Shown here piece after piece: positions 10,401 through 19,790 of a DNA stretch of 64,000 nucleotides. Below the pieces are notes generated by a model. That model searched no databases. It was not told the origin of the DNA and saw only the letters and a program-made list of their open reading frames with translations. Origin of the DNA: Nitzschia sp. pyKryTriq1 (Eukaryota > Bacillariophyta > Bacillariophyceae > Bacillariales > Bacillariaceae); assembly GCA_956465555.1 (NCBI GenBank), contig OY101119.1, positions 124,001 to 188,000 of the forward strand, in the 5' to 3' direction. Position 1 is the first letter of the stretch. Each line of letters starts with the position of its first letter. The translations under genes were made by a program, and so were the position numbers.

Positions 10401-11978
10401 GCCTTGTTGATTCGTGCTATTGTGTTGACGCTCTTCCCGAACCTCATGAACGATCAAGAGGAGGGCGAAACGGACCACGAAGGTAATCTCAAGGTTCGTT
10501 CAACATTCATGAGGTGGCTTTGCTGCTGCTTCCGATGGAAAGTCAGAGTCATCATGAGTTTTCTCGGCTTTCTGGTTTTGTTGAACCCTTTCTTTGGATG
10601 TTTCATCGCTTGGATCTTGCTCTATCAGTCGAGCAAGAAGGAATCGTTCATGGTCTTGGGGTTCGAAGGTGGTGCCTTGCTATTGCACTATCTCTCTGTC
10701 TACTTGGAAGGTAGCATCCACAACTGCTGGACATTCTTGATGCAGGCCTTACTTCCTTTGGTACCCTTCGTTGTCGGTGTAGGCCTTGTTTTGTTCTACT
10801 TGAAGCAAGGGGGGGTTTGTTACATCGTTGAAGACTCAATATTCAGCTTCAATGGCTGCGAAGTTTGTGCTGATGGCTACCCACCTGTTGATGGTGTATG
10901 CTATTTTCCGAATGGCACGACCTATGACTTTCAAGTGGAGAATGCCCTCCGCATTGACAAGGTCACGTCTTTGGATGATCTGATGGCCCGGACCTACCAA
11001 GTGTCTTACTGCGCCTACGAAAATCCAGGGGGGCCACAGGATGTCAACTTTTGCTTCTTTGACTATGATACTGGAAAGTTGGATGGGGTAGTATCCAACG
11101 AGACGTCAGCGCCGACCCCGAAACCCATGTACAGCACGAACAAATGCGGCGGTACCGTGGGCGTCGGTGACCGGCTCTCTCAATGTCGCAAGCATCTGTG
11201 GAATCCAAGCAAAGACGAGACGATGCATTGCTTTACCTTTGGAGGGCCGGGGGATCCTTGCCATTTGAGCATGGACAACGATGGGCAGAATCAGGGCCGT
11301 TTCAAAGATCCCTCCAAGTGTGTCATTGAGCAAGTGAATGGAGAATACCGTGCCTACGGCGACACGTTCTACCTGTGGAATGAGCCCGACAAGTTTGAAA
11401 GGAGTTATCAGTGGGCTGGAAACTCCTGGCTTGCTTACAGTTCGTCTCGTTGGTTGGCCGAGATTGGCGAAATGCGCAGTGGCGGAGTTCAAGTGGCCAC
11501 TCCGATGGTAAAGTACGACAATCCAGAGCAAGTACGGGCTCAAATGCAAGAATTCTTCGATGGCTGCAAGCCCAACTGCTTGGACCCAGCCGATCCCTCG
11601 TATATTGACGTGCTGTCGATCAACCTACTTTGCGATCCGGACGAGGAATCATGCGAGGAAAAAGTCGGAACCGTGACACGTGATCTTGCCGAGGTTTCTC
11701 AAGAGTTCGATTCCCGTCCTGTTCACATTACTCAATGGGGTGTACCCGACACAGAGGTACCATCCAAGCTATCTCGGGCAATGCAAGCGACTCCTGGCTT
11801 TTTCGCCGAGGGTTCGCCCGTGAGCCGGGTGTACTGGTATGGTGGAGACTCGGCCGATGGTACAAATCTTGCATTTCGGGCAGTCGAGGGACAAGACAAG
11901 TCTCTTGGGGAAGTTTGGGCTGACACATGCAACTCTATACCCAGCCAAGCATCATCACAAAATGCAACGACTAGCTAG
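7422..11978 (+). CDS. Giant WW / coiled-coil / multi-span membrane protein with GH128-like C-terminal domain
   Basis: An intronless 1518-residue protein. Residues about 24-58 look like a WW domain (MWAESIDQRTGRTYYYH then ERTFERP), with Phe where the second Trp normally stands. Residues 60-330 are lysine-, serine- and acid-rich. About 330-560 form a long charged coiled coil, followed by an acidic serine tract and two copies of a SYxNSHQNSTSxMF repeat (9490-9632). Hydrophobic spans lie at about 933-955, 978-1007, 1040-1068 and 1075-1127. A cysteine-rich linker leads to a C-terminal domain (about 1241-1505) resembling GH128/Asl1-type beta-glucanase domains: FYLWNEPD (Glu about 1321), a C-x3-C pair, and HITQWG (about 1435-1440). 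In GH128 the last motif normally carries the nucleophile Glu; here it is Gln, so catalysis is doubtful. Inferred topology: long cytosolic N-terminus, external glucan-binding-like domain. Confidence 0.8.
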   Translation: MPNNNHNNTRSSSSSSYSSSAPLPAMWAESIDQRTGRTYYYHILTSERTFERPSGAGGSNNKQYDKRKPDQVVTDDDDDDDMDDIDPNENYRKKKRYSSSRAGDSTTAALSSSSISRHHHRPPHHQEPYAFYTDEYRLEKEEERKRKKEKQEKKKKKKQKKDKKKKKKKREGYGEDDASLSSSFEDDDDDEEEESSEGSPDDRRRRKNGRSSRSRSSKRKSSKEQMDLFARPSITTADHTTSSSSRRKRSKSKSSERRSTSRTRTRSSRHHPPDDALAKSNRSKSTTTTSKRSSSRGGGGDAAAPATPSKSTRNSGTSSSNNKKAAKLLLSAQLEQARQELEERKRALRKREKELQKERINMAEERRQEEEARKLQAALDEQARRQAFEEEEDKRQQLIRMETRKQVAAVEEQARRVAREAEEARRKAEEEAELARQRAAELDVARLHAEKEAELAKKRASLQEEARREALQQVQQVRQEADQEKKGQAAALKEAALKMAAAEEKQIEAERKALVEEQARLKEELKRQELEESIRVADLANNNSSANLGSKSMSDGSSTTSGDEEDEDDDDDSDDESASDSESESGSSSGSEDSLSSSEEEGELMDEADSPPTNKEGTSTSYPMEDSIDLTDLLHADDDDNVPDLPAPKTKAAREKKRLLEAKYSGSGATASTKNSSGTRNNSSGLPSRNTSYQNSHQNSTSIMFTGGDDSRPRDTSYSNSHQNSTSVMFAGGNESRYRRARSPMRREISSLNGSNNLSPHASPRKPIRSLSPTRSPTKGRQGVVRSNSMDPSRRMDLARMNSKPGMGNRQASIDFRTEKARNQMVGFNPHESRLGPVRGMSRAQSQVAGGRGMMTMMGRTQSGRGMGDRAKSMAPLRRADSTNRPGMMRGRSRGSFDNSFSQYDPHNSMSDIERPPPPVKKKKKEVEYEKPPKSLVLIWLAVAGELGFDMGTTVIAFRSLTKEDNCCGEQIDLGPVPMSITAPFFLLVSAELALLIRAIVLTLFPNLMNDQEEGETDHEGNLKVRSTFMRWLCCCFRWKVRVIMSFLGFLVLLNPFFGCFIAWILLYQSSKKESFMVLGFEGGALLLHYLSVYLEGSIHNCWTFLMQALLPLVPFVVGVGLVLFYLKQGGVCYIVEDSIFSFNGCEVCADGYPPVDGVCYFPNGTTYDFQVENALRIDKVTSLDDLMARTYQVSYCAYENPGGPQDVNFCFFDYDTGKLDGVVSNETSAPTPKPMYSTNKCGGTVGVGDRLSQCRKHLWNPSKDETMHCFTFGGPGDPCHLSMDNDGQNQGRFKDPSKCVIEQVNGEYRAYGDTFYLWNEPDKFERSYQWAGNSWLAYSSSRWLAEIGEMRSGGVQVATPMVKYDNPEQVRAQMQEFFDGCKPNCLDPADPSYIDVLSINLLCDPDEESCEEKVGTVTRDLAEVSQEFDSRPVHITQWGVPDTEVPSKLSRAMQATPGFFAEGSPVSRVYWYGGDSADGTNLAFRAVEGQDKSLGEVWADTCNSIPSQASSQNATTS

Positions 11979-13816
11979 CGTAGAGAGCTGCCCAAGATGA
12001 TCGCAAACTAGCTCAAGCCATTATATGCTGGCTTTATAGTAGACTAGCTAGTAGAATAATTTTGCGGAGCTTAGTTTTCTATTATTTTTTCTTCTAGCTA
12101 GTCGTAGAGTAGAGGCCTACCAGTAGCAATAAGCCATACCGTTCCGTACAGGTACTGATAGGGACTATAGTAGCACCACTCGATAGAGAGATATGCCCTC
12201 TCTACGGCTACTACGTACCGGTACAGTCACCAGTACCAGTACCAGCAGGTACGCACGTTTCGATTTTCTTTTGTGTTCTTCGTCTTGCATCGTCATCGAT
12301 CGATGATTGGTTCGTTGTTGTTGTTGTCGTCGTCGTCGTCGTCATCATCGGAAGATGAAGAAGAAGAATGAATCCTTCCCTGTTTTCTCTTGCTGATGAA
12401 GCAAGCAAGAACAGCGCATCATTGCTGTTGGCATATTCATCATCATCGATCGGATACACTAGCTAGAAACTTGTTGCCCCGCATCACAACACTCCAAACT
12501 ACTAAACTACTCCTAGTACAGTACAGCATCATCCTATCATGTTCCAACAAATCGCAGGCCGCTTCCTTCTTCCCAATTTGGAACGAGATTTGTCTCGAGC
12601 CATCTCCCGTCAACTGCAGCAAGTGCACAACATGGCGGATTGCATGATCGCCCCGACGGTCCATGCATTTGAGGCAAGAGCAGCAACAAGTTCCTTGGGC
12701 GCTGCCACTGCCAAGCATGCGCAGCGTGTGGTCAAGGTCGAATATCCGCTTCCAGCTGGCAGAGGACTCTTTCAAGGATAGACCGCATGACGATGTTCTT
12801 TCGGAAAGAAGGTCGACGCTGACGCTGCTGCTCCACTTATTGGCCGGGGAATGAGAATGAATCCATCCATTCACGCATCCATACATACATTGAATGGTAT
12901 GATTACGCATAGAATAGGATGCCGCACGAGGATTGAAAAAGGTCATCTGATCCTGATTGGAAGTAGCCCCCTACGAGTACTGTAGTTTAGAGAGAGAAGT
13001 AACACTAATAAGCATGGAGGTCATTCGATTCTTTCTATCTTTCTTTCCATCGATCGTCCGATCTCCTCTTACGTATTGTGGAATACCTCTTGTTGTCTCT
13101 GGGATTTAGCAGACTACATGAGGACAAACCAAGTCTATCAAGTCGTCAGCACCTCTCTCTTGAGTAGTAGTAGTAGTAGCCACCAGCTAGGTCGAAGTGT
13201 AACGTAGTAGTGCAGAAGAGCGAGCACTGTAGAACTGCTCGAGTACGAGTATACAACAAGACGAAGCTGGAGCTCCTCCTCCTCCTCTGAGCTCCTCGGG
13301 CGGCAACTGGAATACTAGTAGAATCTGGCAACTACTACTAGCTCTTCATGCGACGAGCATTACATTACGTTTACGTTTCCATGTAATACGACAAATTAAT
13401 AATAGGATTACATGAAAGAAGGTAGTACTGGTAGTCTAGAAAAGCAGCGAGAGTAGCACCAGTGCGAGGAGTATTACTTCTTGTGGTAGTAGCACCAGTA
13501 GTAGGACGAGCGTTCCGGTACAGGACTTCCAGCGGCTCGAGTGATTCGTCTGTTGCGATGCCACGTGTAACTCGGGGAGAAATCCACAACGTCACGTGTA
13601 CCGGTACGTACTTCGTACGGTCAAGTACGTATTCATCATTCTCCAATTCCATATCCATCAAAACAACAAACCCTTGTTTGACGATCCACAATGGCGGGTC
13701 ATGAGAAGTCATAATAACGCTGAGCTAGAAGACTATACAACTTCTATCATTGAAGACGGAAGACAGATTCAGTACAGTATCACCACTACAACCAACCCAA
13801 AAAAAGAAAAAGAACC
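11979..13816. other. Intergenic region with one weak small ORF
   Basis: Between the WW/GH128-like gene and the FKBP gene. It contains many CTAGTAG and TACCGGTAC microrepeats and trinucleotide runs. The only plausible gene is the 80-codon frame at 12539-12781. Longer minus-strand frames here overlap repeats and show no domain. Confidence 0.55.
12539..12781 (+). CDS. Small hypothetical protein, possibly mitochondrial
   Basis: An 80-residue ATG-initiated frame. The N-terminal 30 residues are amphipathic, rich in Arg, Leu and Gln and nearly free of acidic residues apart from one short stretch, as in mitochondrial presequences; the rest is alanine-rich. It is not recognised. Low-complexity content is less than in neighbouring noncoding DNA, which is the main reason to list it. 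A 167-codon minus-strand frame overlaps it, so the strand is uncertain. Confidence 0.3.
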   Translation: MFQQIAGRFLLPNLERDLSRAISRQLQQVHNMADCMIAPTVHAFEARAATSSLGAATAKHAQRVVKVEYPLPAGRGLFQG

Positions 13817-14632
13817 ATGCAGACCCATCATCATCATCATCACAACCATCATCACTCCTATTCGTTTGTCGTCGTCGTTCTTTGTCTCATCCTGATGATG
13901 ATGATGCTGACACCTCACCATCATGTGCAGGCTCTGTCGTCTGCCGTCAATAAGCCCTCGTCATCTACTGCGAGTACGATGAGAGCATCATCTGATGTCC
14001 AGAAGCAGCAGGAGCAGAACCAACGGGATGGATATCACCATCCATCAAGGCGATCATTTTTTGTAGCAGCTACTGCCATTTTTCTTCCACAAGCAGGTCA
14101 GAAAGACCACGCTCATGCGGCCACCGGCGGTGACGGCGACTTGAAATTTGAATCGGCGCCTTCCGGATTGCAGTGGGCGGATGCCAAGCTTGGAACGGGT
14201 ACCGCCCTGAAAGCGGGAAACCAAGCGACTGTGGAATATACTCTTTCGACGACTGGGGCTCGGTACGGCGCCAAAATATTTTCCACCAAAGATCGAGACA
14301 TGCCGTATCGATGGACTTTGGGTGATGGCAGTACCATTGCTGGAATGGAACAAGCGATTCTGGGTGTCGAGGGAAGTATCCCTCCCATGTTACCAGGAGG
14401 TGTACGGCGAGTCATTATTCCTCAATCTCTGGCCTATGACAAGTTGGGCGCTAGTGTAGGTCAAGCCAAGGAACGATGTGTGCAAGATGGAACACCGGGC
14501 CCGATCCCTCCTCCCAACCAAGCTTTTGAAGAATATCAACGCTTCAAGAATATATACTGCAATCCGCTACGACAGTACCAGCCGGATGTGGTAATGGATA
14601 TCAAACTATACGGAGCTCGAAGTGTTCGATGA
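13817..14632 (+). CDS. FKBP-type peptidyl-prolyl isomerase, thylakoid lumen (Tat-targeted)
   Basis: A 271-residue protein. Residues 14-39 form a hydrophobic signal segment ending in VQALSSA, followed by a serine-rich transit-like stretch. A twin-arginine signal then appears (PSRRSFFVAATAIFLP, residues 76-91) with an AHAA cleavage site near 101. This three-part leader predicts passage through the ER and plastid envelopes and then Tat export into the thylakoid lumen. Residues about 115-265 fit the FKBP fold: SGLQWADAKLGTGTALKAGN, MPYRWTLGDGSTIAGMEQAI, and LPGGVRRVIIPQSLAY. It matches the lumenal FKBP group of plants and algae; several members of that group have poor isomerase activity and act in photosystem assembly. 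Intronless and complete. Confidence 0.88.
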   Translation: MQTHHHHHHNHHHSYSFVVVVLCLILMMMMLTPHHHVQALSSAVNKPSSSTASTMRASSDVQKQQEQNQRDGYHHPSRRSFFVAATAIFLPQAGQKDHAHAATGGDGDLKFESAPSGLQWADAKLGTGTALKAGNQATVEYTLSTTGARYGAKIFSTKDRDMPYRWTLGDGSTIAGMEQAILGVEGSIPPMLPGGVRRVIIPQSLAYDKLGASVGQAKERCVQDGTPGPIPPPNQAFEEYQRFKNIYCNPLRQYQPDVVMDIKLYGARSVR

Positions 14633-14786
14633 TGATATTATGGTTTCGTCGTTGCTTATGGTGAGAAGCTTCATCTCTATCCATCTATGTAGAATTATAG
14701 ACGTGGAGTAGCGTAACAATATCCTGAGCGCTTAACAGTATTTATTATTCTACTAGGATACAATATGACCATATTACATATTGCTG

Positions 14787-16493
14787 TTATTGGTGCTGGC
14801 TCAGCTTTTCGTAGTCTTCATAGGCGTCATTGACGACATCCCAACACAGCTTGCACAAGAATTGTTGGGCCTCATTGAGGTCGTGGGGTAGTTTGTCAGG
14901 ATGTAAAAAGAAGCGAACCTTGCGAACCGCCTTTTTCAATTTGGCGGCATCCCATTGCGTTTGTTGTTGTTGTTGTTGGTGCGAAGAAACAGAAATGACG
15001 AGTTCTTGCCAGTCAATCGGCGTCCAACCCTGAAAGTAGTCATGAGATGGTAGACCCAATGCGGGAGGAAAGACGGTATGAATCTGACAAAGAAGCTGAG
15101 GGATGGGTTTTAGCATTTGGTATCCAGGCGGCAAAAGAGCCCAATGCAGTAGAATGTTGTGCTTGAGAGTCGTAATGACATGTTGCGGTAGAGCTTCCGC
15201 CTCTGCTGGAATGACTCCTGGTTGGCCTTGTCTTTGATGGTGTTGTTGCTGTTGCTGTTGTTGTTGAGACATCATGTTTCGATACTTGGCGTCGGTTCCG
15301 GTGGGAGTGTGGTGCGATGGCATGGATGGCTCTGGAGGAGGTCGGGGCGGATGATGATGTTGGGTCTGGTGAGATGCTGCTTGCGTTGGTAGATTCGGAA
15401 CCCTCATTCCAGCACTGGTATTACTCCCATTGCTATCCATCGATGATTGTCGACTGTATCCAGAAGCCTTGGGTACAGTACCACCACTATTACTACTAGG
15501 AGACGGCGTCGATCCCGCAGTCTTGTTTGGAGTTTTCGTCGTGGTTGTAGGTGTAGTCAAAGGCGATGATGCAGGTGCCGGTGGAGGTGCAGCCGCCGAA
15601 AACGCCGCGGCTGCCGCCGCCTGCCGTTTCATTTCCAATTCTTGTTCTTGTAGCGCCTTTTCTTTGGCCAGTGCCGCTTCTTTGGCCGCTTGTAATTTAT
15701 ATTCTTCCTTTCGCATTTCATATTCCAAAAACTTGCGTCGTTCTTCTTCCTTTTTGCGTTTTTGTTCCGCTGCTGCCTTTTTTCGTTGTTCCAAAACCTC
15801 TTGTCGACGCTTTTCCATAGCCGCCTTTTTCTGTATTTCCAAAGGCGTCAAATTATTATTATTATCATTATGATGACTTTCCTGCTGGTTGCTGCTTTTA
15901 TTATTTTTGTTGTTGTTGTTGTTGTTGTTGATTTTGTCGTTAGTAGACGATGACGATTCTTGCGGTTGCGGTTTTGGTTTTGGTTTTGGTTGGTTCACGA
16001 TATGGTTCGGTTTGGGAGAGTTTGGCAATGGTACTGTTACTTTTTCTTGTTGGGTTGTGGTTGGCTTGGTCGGGGTAGTCATATTTTTTACTTCTTGTTG
16101 TTGCTTCTGTTGTTGTTGCTTCTGTTGTTGCTTCTGTTCGTGTTCTTCTTTTTGTTGCTGCAGCTGCTGAGTCTTTTGAAGAAGTTGTAGATACTCGTTG
16201 CGCTGGGCTTCTAGCTCTGACACTTGAGTTTGTAGTTTCGTCATTTGATGTGTCACATGTTCTTGCAAGGCCGCCATGGTCCAAAAGTAGACGGGTGGCA
16301 GTACTTCTAGTACTTGTTTTTGATGTTGTTGTTGGATCGTTGATGATGAGGATGATGATCCTCCATTATCATAATCTTCTTCTTTTTCTTCTTGTTGTAA
16401 CTGATCCAAACAACTCTTCAACAAGGTAATCAACTTGGACTTGTCGTAGGACAAGAGGAGTCGTCCGTTGGAACCTGACGTCATTGACGTCAT
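14787..16493 (-). CDS. J-domain (DnaJ-like, auxilin-like) protein with poly-Gln coiled coil
   Basis: A 568-residue protein starting at the first of two nearby ATGs (MTSMTSGSN); a longer open frame upstream is repeat-derived and lacks protein-like sequence. The N-terminus is a helical, leucine-rich segment. Residues about 80-300 are Gln/Lys-rich coiled coil, then Pro/Ser-rich linker. The C-terminal about 110 residues form a J domain with the HPD motif (HPDKLPHDL, near residues 529-537) preceded by KKAVRKVRFFL. A J domain at the very C-terminus with HPDK and a following N-D-A-Y helix is the arrangement of auxilin-type Hsp70 cochaperones, so a role in stimulating Hsp70, possibly in clathrin uncoating, is plausible but unproven. 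Confidence 0.7.
   Translation of the reverse strand: MTSMTSGSNGRLLLSYDKSKLITLLKSCLDQLQQEEKEEDYDNGGSSSSSSTIQQQHQKQVLEVLPPVYFWTMAALQEHVTHQMTKLQTQVSELEAQRNEYLQLLQKTQQLQQQKEEHEQKQQQKQQQQKQQQEVKNMTTPTKPTTTQQEKVTVPLPNSPKPNHIVNQPKPKPKPQPQESSSSTNDKINNNNNNNKNNKSSNQQESHHNDNNNNLTPLEIQKKAAMEKRRQEVLEQRKKAAAEQKRKKEEERRKFLEYEMRKEEYKLQAAKEAALAKEKALQEQELEMKRQAAAAAAFSAAAPPPAPASSPLTTPTTTTKTPNKTAGSTPSPSSNSGGTVPKASGYSRQSSMDSNGSNTSAGMRVPNLPTQAASHQTQHHHPPRPPPEPSMPSHHTPTGTDAKYRNMMSQQQQQQQQHHQRQGQPGVIPAEAEALPQHVITTLKHNILLHWALLPPGYQMLKPIPQLLCQIHTVFPPALGLPSHDYFQGWTPIDWQELVISVSSHQQQQQQTQWDAAKLKKAVRKVRFFLHPDKLPHDLNEAQQFLCKLCWDVVNDAYEDYEKLSQHQ
16476..16492. promoter_or_regulatory. Two CRE-like palindromes TGACGTCA over the J-protein start codon
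   Basis: TGACGTCA occurs at 16476-16483 and 16485-16492, nine bases apart, and each contains the minus-strand ACGTCA/TGACGT core. TGACGT is the CO2/cAMP-responsive core described in diatoms. The copies also encode the MTSMTS start of the J-domain protein, so coding constraint alone could explain them. Confidence 0.3.
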
Positions 16494-16947
16494 TGTTGTT
16501 GCGAAAGAGAAGAAGGACGACGACGACGATGTTGATGATGCTGATGATGTTGTTGTTGTATACAGTCTTTGGAAATCGTTTGTCCGCCTCCTGATTGATT
16601 GATTGATTGATGGATGGATGGATTGATGGATGGATGGATGGATTGATCGGTGATATGTTGTGTTGCTAATCTTCTCTCTAGTAGCTCTAGTAGAGCTAGT
16701 AGTAGAGTGATGATGCGTTGCTCTACTACTACTAGGGATAATAAAAATGGAAGAAAGGACGATGGTGGATCGAAGAAAGAAGATGATGATAGATATAATG
16801 AAAGAGGGAATGGTCGTTTTTTGGCGCTCTTGTGTCCGTTGAGACACAAAAATGGCGGGAAACACTGATGTCCAGTCGAATGATTCGATTTTCTGACACG
16901 TGTCTTGAGTCATACCTTGAGGCCGACCGGCTCGCATTTTGGATTTT

Positions 16948-17129
16948 GGCACGTGCTCGTTGTGAGAATCACAATAATACATAGTAATAAATAAAATAAT
17001 CTCTAAAAACGACGCGAGCATAATGCACGACGAGAGTATCGCTACATATCATTCAGGTGCATCATCATAATATGTCATAAATCTCATCGTATCAAACACA
17101 AACAAAGCGATGGATCATATCTCCATCGC
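16948..17129 (+). promoter_or_regulatory. Duplicated promoter of first SET-fusion gene, beginning at a CACGTG box
   Basis: From GGCACGTGCTCG at 16948 the sequence matches 20474-20642 upstream of the second copy, with small indels; before that point the two diverge. The shared part therefore carries the duplicated promoter. The first shared element is a CACGTG G/E-box. The same interval is the divergent promoter of the J-domain gene in copy one. Confidence 0.6.
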
Positions 17130-17799
17130 ATGTCTCCCATGACCACCACCACCAGAATGCAAGGACCGACAACAAGAACAAGAACCAGCAACAGCAGTAG
17201 CAGGATCAGTAGCAGTAGCAGTAGCAGTAACATCCGGATCGGTCTCCTTCAAATAGCGTTGATTTTTGGGTTACTCTCAGTGACCTACCACCGTCTCTTT
17301 TTACTCGGTCGCCAGTATTCTTCTTCTTCTTCGAAGACGACGACATCGACATCGACATCGACATCGACATCAGCGTCAGCCGTGCTGTCCGACCTTCTTT
17401 CTGCATTCTACTCGTCCGAACGAAATGACAGCAACACCAACACCAACACCAACAACAAGATCAGGCAGTGCCACCACCAAGACCACCATGAGGATTATGA
17501 TAACAGCCCCGACGGCACCATGGCGGCTGCCAGCATGCTGGTCGGATTTCGACAACCGACCTTGGAGGAGCGACGAGATCGGATGCAACAAATACGGTTG
17601 CTGCAGCAGGATCCAATAAGTACAAGTACAAGTACAAGTACGAGTGCAACAAGCAAGACTCAAATGTCCAGTACCAGCAGCAGCAGCAGCAGCAGCAGTA
17701 CCAGTAGCATATCGATGCTCTTTTACCCAGCTTTATTGGCCCATCCCAACCCAAAACATATCCTATACGTTACGACCAGCACGAGTCCTACTATTACTG

Positions 17800-17831
<32 letters not shown>

Positions 17832-19601
17832 TTTGTTGTTGGTATTATTGAAAATATCGTGCTCCCATTCAAAGAGGTGGAACGGATTGGAATTATCCAT
17901 TTGGTATTACTGCCGCCGCCGCCGCCTTCTCCAGACCAACAGGATTGCCGACAAAGGCCACGACAAAGACGACGACGACGACGACGAAAACATGTTTCGG
18001 GCGGGGGGTCCTTGGTAATCTCCGAACACTGGATCTCGTCGTTGAGTGATGAGGAGGAGGATTTCTCCGATTTTTACTGGGACGAGGGTGTCGACGGTGA
18101 CGACGACGATGATGATGATGATGATTATAATGACGATCGAACAAAAGCAAAAGAAGAAGGATATGAAAAAGAGAATCAGAGAACGGCCGTCAATTTGATA
18201 CTCGTGGATGCAAACGCCGCGACTCACTTCGACACTGTGGAATTGGCCCGTTGGTGTGAAAATGCGTTGGAAGCAAAGAAAACGGAAGAAAAAGGCGACG
18301 AAGGAGAAACCCTTACCAGCAGCAATAGCAAAAGCAATAGCAATAGCAATAGCAATGCCATGCTTTTGATCGAATTGCCAGGAAGTGCCGGTTCCGTGTC
18401 GGCGGCGGAACGACGAATGGAGTGGGTTGATGCACTGCAAGATGGTTTCGACAGACTGCGGGATTTTGACGTACGACTACCAGTTGAAACACAACCACAA
18501 CAACAACAACAACAAGCAACAACGACGAACATTAGTGCTACTGCTAGTAGAGCCATGCGACAGCGTGGTATGAGGAACTACGTCTTGGCCTTTCACGATG
18601 CTCAATCGGAAGCGTTCTGGTATCTCAATGAAGCCGAATGGAATCGGGTCATTCGTTCCAAAGTTCGAGATTCCTTGTGGGACGACCACGATGAATCATC
18701 ACTACTACTACTACTACACCTGCTAGTAGACAGCGCTTCGATGCAGCCACTCATATATACCTCCAAGGAAAGTGAAGTGGAATTTTGTCGCCGAACACCC
18801 TTGGACGAACGATGCCAAGTTGGCGGAAGCGGCCTTGACAGCAATATGGACAGTGTCCCAATGAGTGACTTGGTGATCCAGCAATCTCAAATTGGAGAAT
18901 TTGCGGGACGGGGACTTTTTACCAAGGTCGATATCCCGCCGAATGCCTTTATTGGAGCCGAACAAACGGGGCTTTACCTGAATTGGAAGGCTACCGAAAT
19001 TCTGTTTGCATTGACAGAAATGGCTAATGCCATTTACGAGCATCGCCATGAGGAATTATTGGCCTATTTTGATGGATATGGCTTTATTGATGAATCGGCC
19101 ACTGGCATGCCGTTTTACGAAGTAGATGGATCTGCAATTACATTTGTCAATCATGGATGCAAAGGTACCAACAATGTACACCTCCTTTCGATACATCATG
19201 AAGGAAACCTGGAAATTCCAAAGGAGTACTACCACCACCCAAAAAAGGATGATCAAAACAATCATCACGACGATAAGAATGGTGATGATGACCAGGATGA
19301 TGACGAGGATGATGATGAAGATACGCTGTACACACCAGCTGAGGAGGAAGCATTGTGGAAACTCATTCCTGCGGAATACCTGAAATTTGCCGGTGACGTA
19401 TTCTACTTGCCCGTCCGAAATCCGGCAGGGGCAATACCAACGCAATCAAATCAGTTCATTCCTGCAGGACAAGAGATCTTGGATAATTATCTAACGTTTG
19501 GCGGAACAGGTGGGTCCGAGTTTTGGAAGTACGTGGCTGAACTCCAGAAAGAATGTGGTGGGCATGCTGGTTTTATACAAAAATATGAAGAACAGGCCTA
19601 A
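17130..19601 (+). CDS. Membrane-anchored spermidine-synthase-like / SET-domain fusion protein, copy 1
   Basis: An intronless 823-residue protein. After a Ser/Thr-rich cytosolic tail, one hydrophobic span (about 36-60) predicts a type II signal anchor. The middle resembles aminopropyltransferases: FYPALLAHPNPKHILYV (near 205) matches the HPNPK strand that precedes the cofactor loop GGGDG, but that loop is replaced by Thr/Ser-rich sequence; later come ILVDAN and LNEAEWNRVIRSKV, also typical of that family's C-terminal half. From about 584 a SET-like domain follows: GEFAGRGLF, FVNHGCKGTNNV (near 674, NHGC in place of NHSC) and GQEILDNYLTFGG (near 785). Acidic and Ser repeats are inserted throughout. 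Methyltransferase activity is possible; aminopropyl transfer looks lost. Paralogs lie at 20643 and 29440. Confidence 0.8.
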
Positions 19602-19689
19602 GAAGAAGAATAAGAATAAGACGACAACACTTGAGAAGAAGAAATGGTTCACAGCAACAGCTTGGAGAGTGCTGCTTGTGACGGCTGAG

Positions 19690-19790
19690 ATGCAGTCACA
19701 TCGATATAGTAGACTATGCTATGCTATGCTATGGACGTTGTAGTTTTATTCTCTACTACCGGTAGTTGTACGACTAACGCCTCGACTGAG
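19690..19790. other. 101-bp insertion/deletion difference between duplicates
   Basis: Copy 1 has this segment where copy 2 joins the flanks directly (near 23250). The segment is bordered by CTGAG at 19685-19689 and again at its right end, 19786-19790. This fits either a small insertion with a 5-bp target duplication in copy 1, or a deletion between short repeats in copy 2. It contains a CTATG microrepeat and TACCGGTA. Confidence 0.7.

Noticed and set aside
12443-12946. 167-codon minus-strand frame
   Set aside because: No domain, begins in repeat-like sequence, and overlaps a better-looking small frame on the other strand.
16494-17021. N-terminal extension of the J-domain protein by 176 residues
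   Set aside because: The extension translates GATTGATG repeats and promoter sequence shared with the SET-gene duplication; the MTSMTS start is more credible.
17206-18556. Minus-strand frames opposite the SET-fusion genes (Met/Ser, Cys and Leu runs)
   Set aside because: They mirror trinucleotide and hexanucleotide repeats of the real genes and recur identically in the duplicate.
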